Assembly: GCA_937917505.1 (NCBI GenBank)
Contig: CALDMQ010000279.1
Span: 1 to 6,987 of the forward strand
From: an uncultured Erysipelotrichaceae bacterium
GTDB taxonomy: Bacteria > Bacillota_I > Bacilli_A > Erysipelotrichales > Coprobacillaceae
Reading direction: 5' to 3'
Length of the DNA stretch: 6,987 bases
The notes below the pieces were generated by a model. That model had not been told where the DNA came from, searched no databases, and saw nothing but the letters and a program-made list of their open reading frames with translations. The position numbers were made by a program, and so were the translations under genes. Each line of letters opens with the position of its first letter. The stretch's first letter is position 1. Positions 6,225 through 6,987 of this stretch are shown here, one piece after another.

Positions 6225-6253
6225 ATGTCATTAAGTTAAGTGTTTGATGACAT
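6225..6253 (+). repeat. Inverted repeat (hairpin) in the 3' region of the small membrane protein gene
   Basis: ATGTCAT (6225-6231) and ATGACAT (6247-6253) are perfect complementary arms. Wobble and A-T pairs can extend the stem to about 11 bp with a short loop. It overlaps a separate perfect 12-bp palindrome, CATTGATCAATG (6216-6227), so the two structures compete. No T run follows, so it is not itself a terminator. Confidence 0.55.
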
Positions 6254-6257
6254 GGGA

Positions 6258-6291
6258 GGAGTTCATATTAAAATGGACTCCCTCTTTTTTT
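6258..6291 (+). terminator. Intrinsic terminator of the small membrane protein gene
   Basis: A 9-bp stem, GGAGTTCAT (6258-6266) with ATGGACTCC (6273-6281), contains one G-U pair and a 6-nt loop. It is followed by CTC and then seven Ts (6285-6291), with another T run shortly after. It lies 57 nt beyond the stop of the only + gene upstream. Confidence 0.8.
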
Positions 6292-6333
6292 GACTTTTTT
6301 TAATATAAGTGTTGACTTTCGTATGAAATTGTG

Positions 6334-6368
6334 TGGGCTATTATCAATACTAAATTGATAATAGCCCA
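6334..6368. repeat. Perfect 15-bp inverted repeat with 5-nt loop, before the IS4-type transposase
   Basis: TGGGCTATTATCAAT (6334-6348) is exactly complementary to ATTGATAATAGCCCA (6354-6368). No T run follows on either strand, so it is not an ordinary terminator. A second, smaller inverted repeat follows at 6372-6387 (GTTTATA-GG-TATAAAC). Both lie just upstream of the transposase frame. They may belong to the insertion sequence, for example as a structure limiting translation from read-through transcripts, but the right end of the element is outside the window, so they cannot be called terminal repeats. Confidence 0.6.
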
Positions 6369-6422
6369 GTTGTTTATAGGTATAAACATCTTAAAAATAT
6401 ATTAAATTATAATCTCAATAAA

Positions 6423-6987
6423 ATGGCAGAGTTCTGTTCGATTTTTTGTGAAAATCTTGAAACGGATTTTACTCGTGACAGAAAACTCAATTTTAAAACA
6501 ACAATGAGGAATGTTATTTGTATGGAAACTGGTTCCTTAAAAGATGAACTTCTTAAACTTAATGACTTCTCCATTGATACACCATCTGTTTCTGCCTTTG
6601 TGCAGGCAAGATGTAAAATCAAAGTTGATGCATTTAAGACATTATTTGATCGATTCAATAAGAAAAACACATGTCAACAAATTATGAAAAGGATATAGAT
6701 TGATTGCTATTGGTGGCAGTGAACTGCCTATTGATAATACTGTTTATGATAAAGATACAACTTTATTTGGTAAAGGGGATTTTAAACCTTATTCTGCTTT
6801 TCATTTAAATGCATCCTATGATTTATTAGAGTGTACTTTTGAGGACCTTATTATACAGGGGCAAGCAAAAATGGATGAAAACGATGCATTTTGTCAACTT
6901 GTAGATAGATATAATGGTTCAAAAGTTATTTTCATAGCTGATAGAGGCTACGAATCATATAATGGCTTTGAACATGTCGTTAAATCT
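6423..6987 (+). pseudogene. IS4-type DDE transposase, frameshifted and with a lost catalytic Asp (partial at window edge)
   Basis: The first part (6423-6698) reads as the N-terminal portion of an IS4-like transposase: Asp-Phe-Thr-Arg-Asp-Arg-Lys-Leu-Asn-Phe, then Gly-Ser-Leu-Lys-Asp-Glu-Leu and Thr-Pro-Ser-Val-Ser-Ala-Phe-Val-Gln. It stops at TAG 6696-6698. The protein continues one frame over from 6691 (Gly-Tyr-Arg-Leu-Ile-Ala) to the window edge without a stop, through the conserved His-Leu-Asn-Ala-x-Tyr-Asp and Ala-Asp-Arg-Gly-Tyr-Glu-Ser-Tyr motifs, the latter carrying the second DDE Asp. Removing one A from the run 6687-6690 restores a continuous frame, so a single-base insertion explains the break. 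Relatives I recall have Asp-Gly-Ser where this has Gly-Gly-Ser (GGT at 6712-6714), so the first catalytic Asp appears lost too. The true N-terminus is unclear: no ribosome binding site precedes the ATG at 6423, and the frame is open back to 6354 without another ATG. The C-terminal third lies outside the window. Confidence 0.85.

Larger units (their letters stand above)
6202..6422. other. Non-coding stretch between the small membrane protein gene and the IS remnant
   Basis: These 221 bases are the longest gene-free stretch. They hold the palindromes at 6216-6253, the terminator at 6258-6291, the 15-bp inverted repeat at 6334-6368 and the smaller one at 6372-6387. A TATAAT at 6408-6413 lies only 9 bases before the transposase ATG, too close for an ordinary leader. 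I see no open reading frame with a ribosome binding site, and no tRNA or riboswitch fold I recognise. The left boundary of the insertion sequence probably lies here but cannot be placed without the right end. Confidence 0.6.

Noticed and set aside
6312..6340. Transposase promoter starting with TTGACT at 6312-6317
   Set aside because: The hexamer at 16-18 bp spacing is GC-containing sequence of the inverted repeat (around GGGCTA), not a -10 box.
6407..6670. An 87-codon open frame on the - strand antisense to the transposase
   Set aside because: The opposite strand encodes clear IS4 transposase motifs; this frame has no recognisable protein features.
6687..6698. Programmed ribosomal frameshift in the transposase at A-AAA-AGG
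   Set aside because: A -1 slip, the usual IS mechanism, leads to a TGA stop at 6701-6703. The downstream frame needs a +1 shift, which fits a one-base insertion better.

Overview
The window is AT-rich bacterial chromosome with compact gene packing, strong AGGAGG-type ribosome binding sites, intrinsic terminators and the standard genetic code. The protein families (TmcAL, a split ThrE-type exporter, a DUF4080-type radical SAM enzyme, MnmM/YtqB, a VanY-type peptidase) fit a low-GC Firmicute. My best guess is an Erysipelotrichia/Coprobacillaceae-like gut bacterium, but that assignment is an inference from sequence style, not proof.

Layout, left to right. Positions 2-1422 (+ strand) form one tight cluster: the 3' end of tmcAL, then the two halves of a ThrE/YjjP-YjjB type exporter, closed by an intrinsic terminator whose loop contains the last stop codon. 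Four genes on the - strand follow. Read in their own direction they are a membrane-anchored VanY-type D,D-carboxypeptidase (5772-4525), a radical SAM protein with a B12-binding-like domain (4488-2863), the tRNA wobble-uridine methyltransferase MnmM (2851-2330), and a DUF975-like multi-pass membrane protein (2261-1437). The radical SAM and mnmM genes are an obvious two-gene unit with an 11-nt gap. Strong hairpin terminators separate vanY from this unit and the unit from the DUF975-like gene. Divergent from vanY is a 91-aa three-helix membrane protein of unknown function (5926-6201, + strand) with an ideal ribosome binding site.

The right end is accessory. After a 221-nt non-coding stretch with several hairpins comes an IS4-type transposase that runs off the window. 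It is broken by a one-base frameshift and also has Gly where the first catalytic Asp is expected, so it is a decayed insertion sequence.

Two genes modify tRNA wobble positions (TmcAL on elongator tRNA-Met; MnmM on mnm5s2U34 tRNAs), vanY trims peptidoglycan stem peptides, and the ThrE pair probably exports small amino or organic acids. I see no CRISPR array, tRNA, rRNA or recognisable riboswitch. I find no convincing new multi-gene system. The points most worth a second look are the terminator packed against the radical SAM gene's ribosome binding site, the unassigned radical SAM enzyme paired with mnmM, the unknown small membrane protein, and the structured non-coding stretch before the IS remnant.
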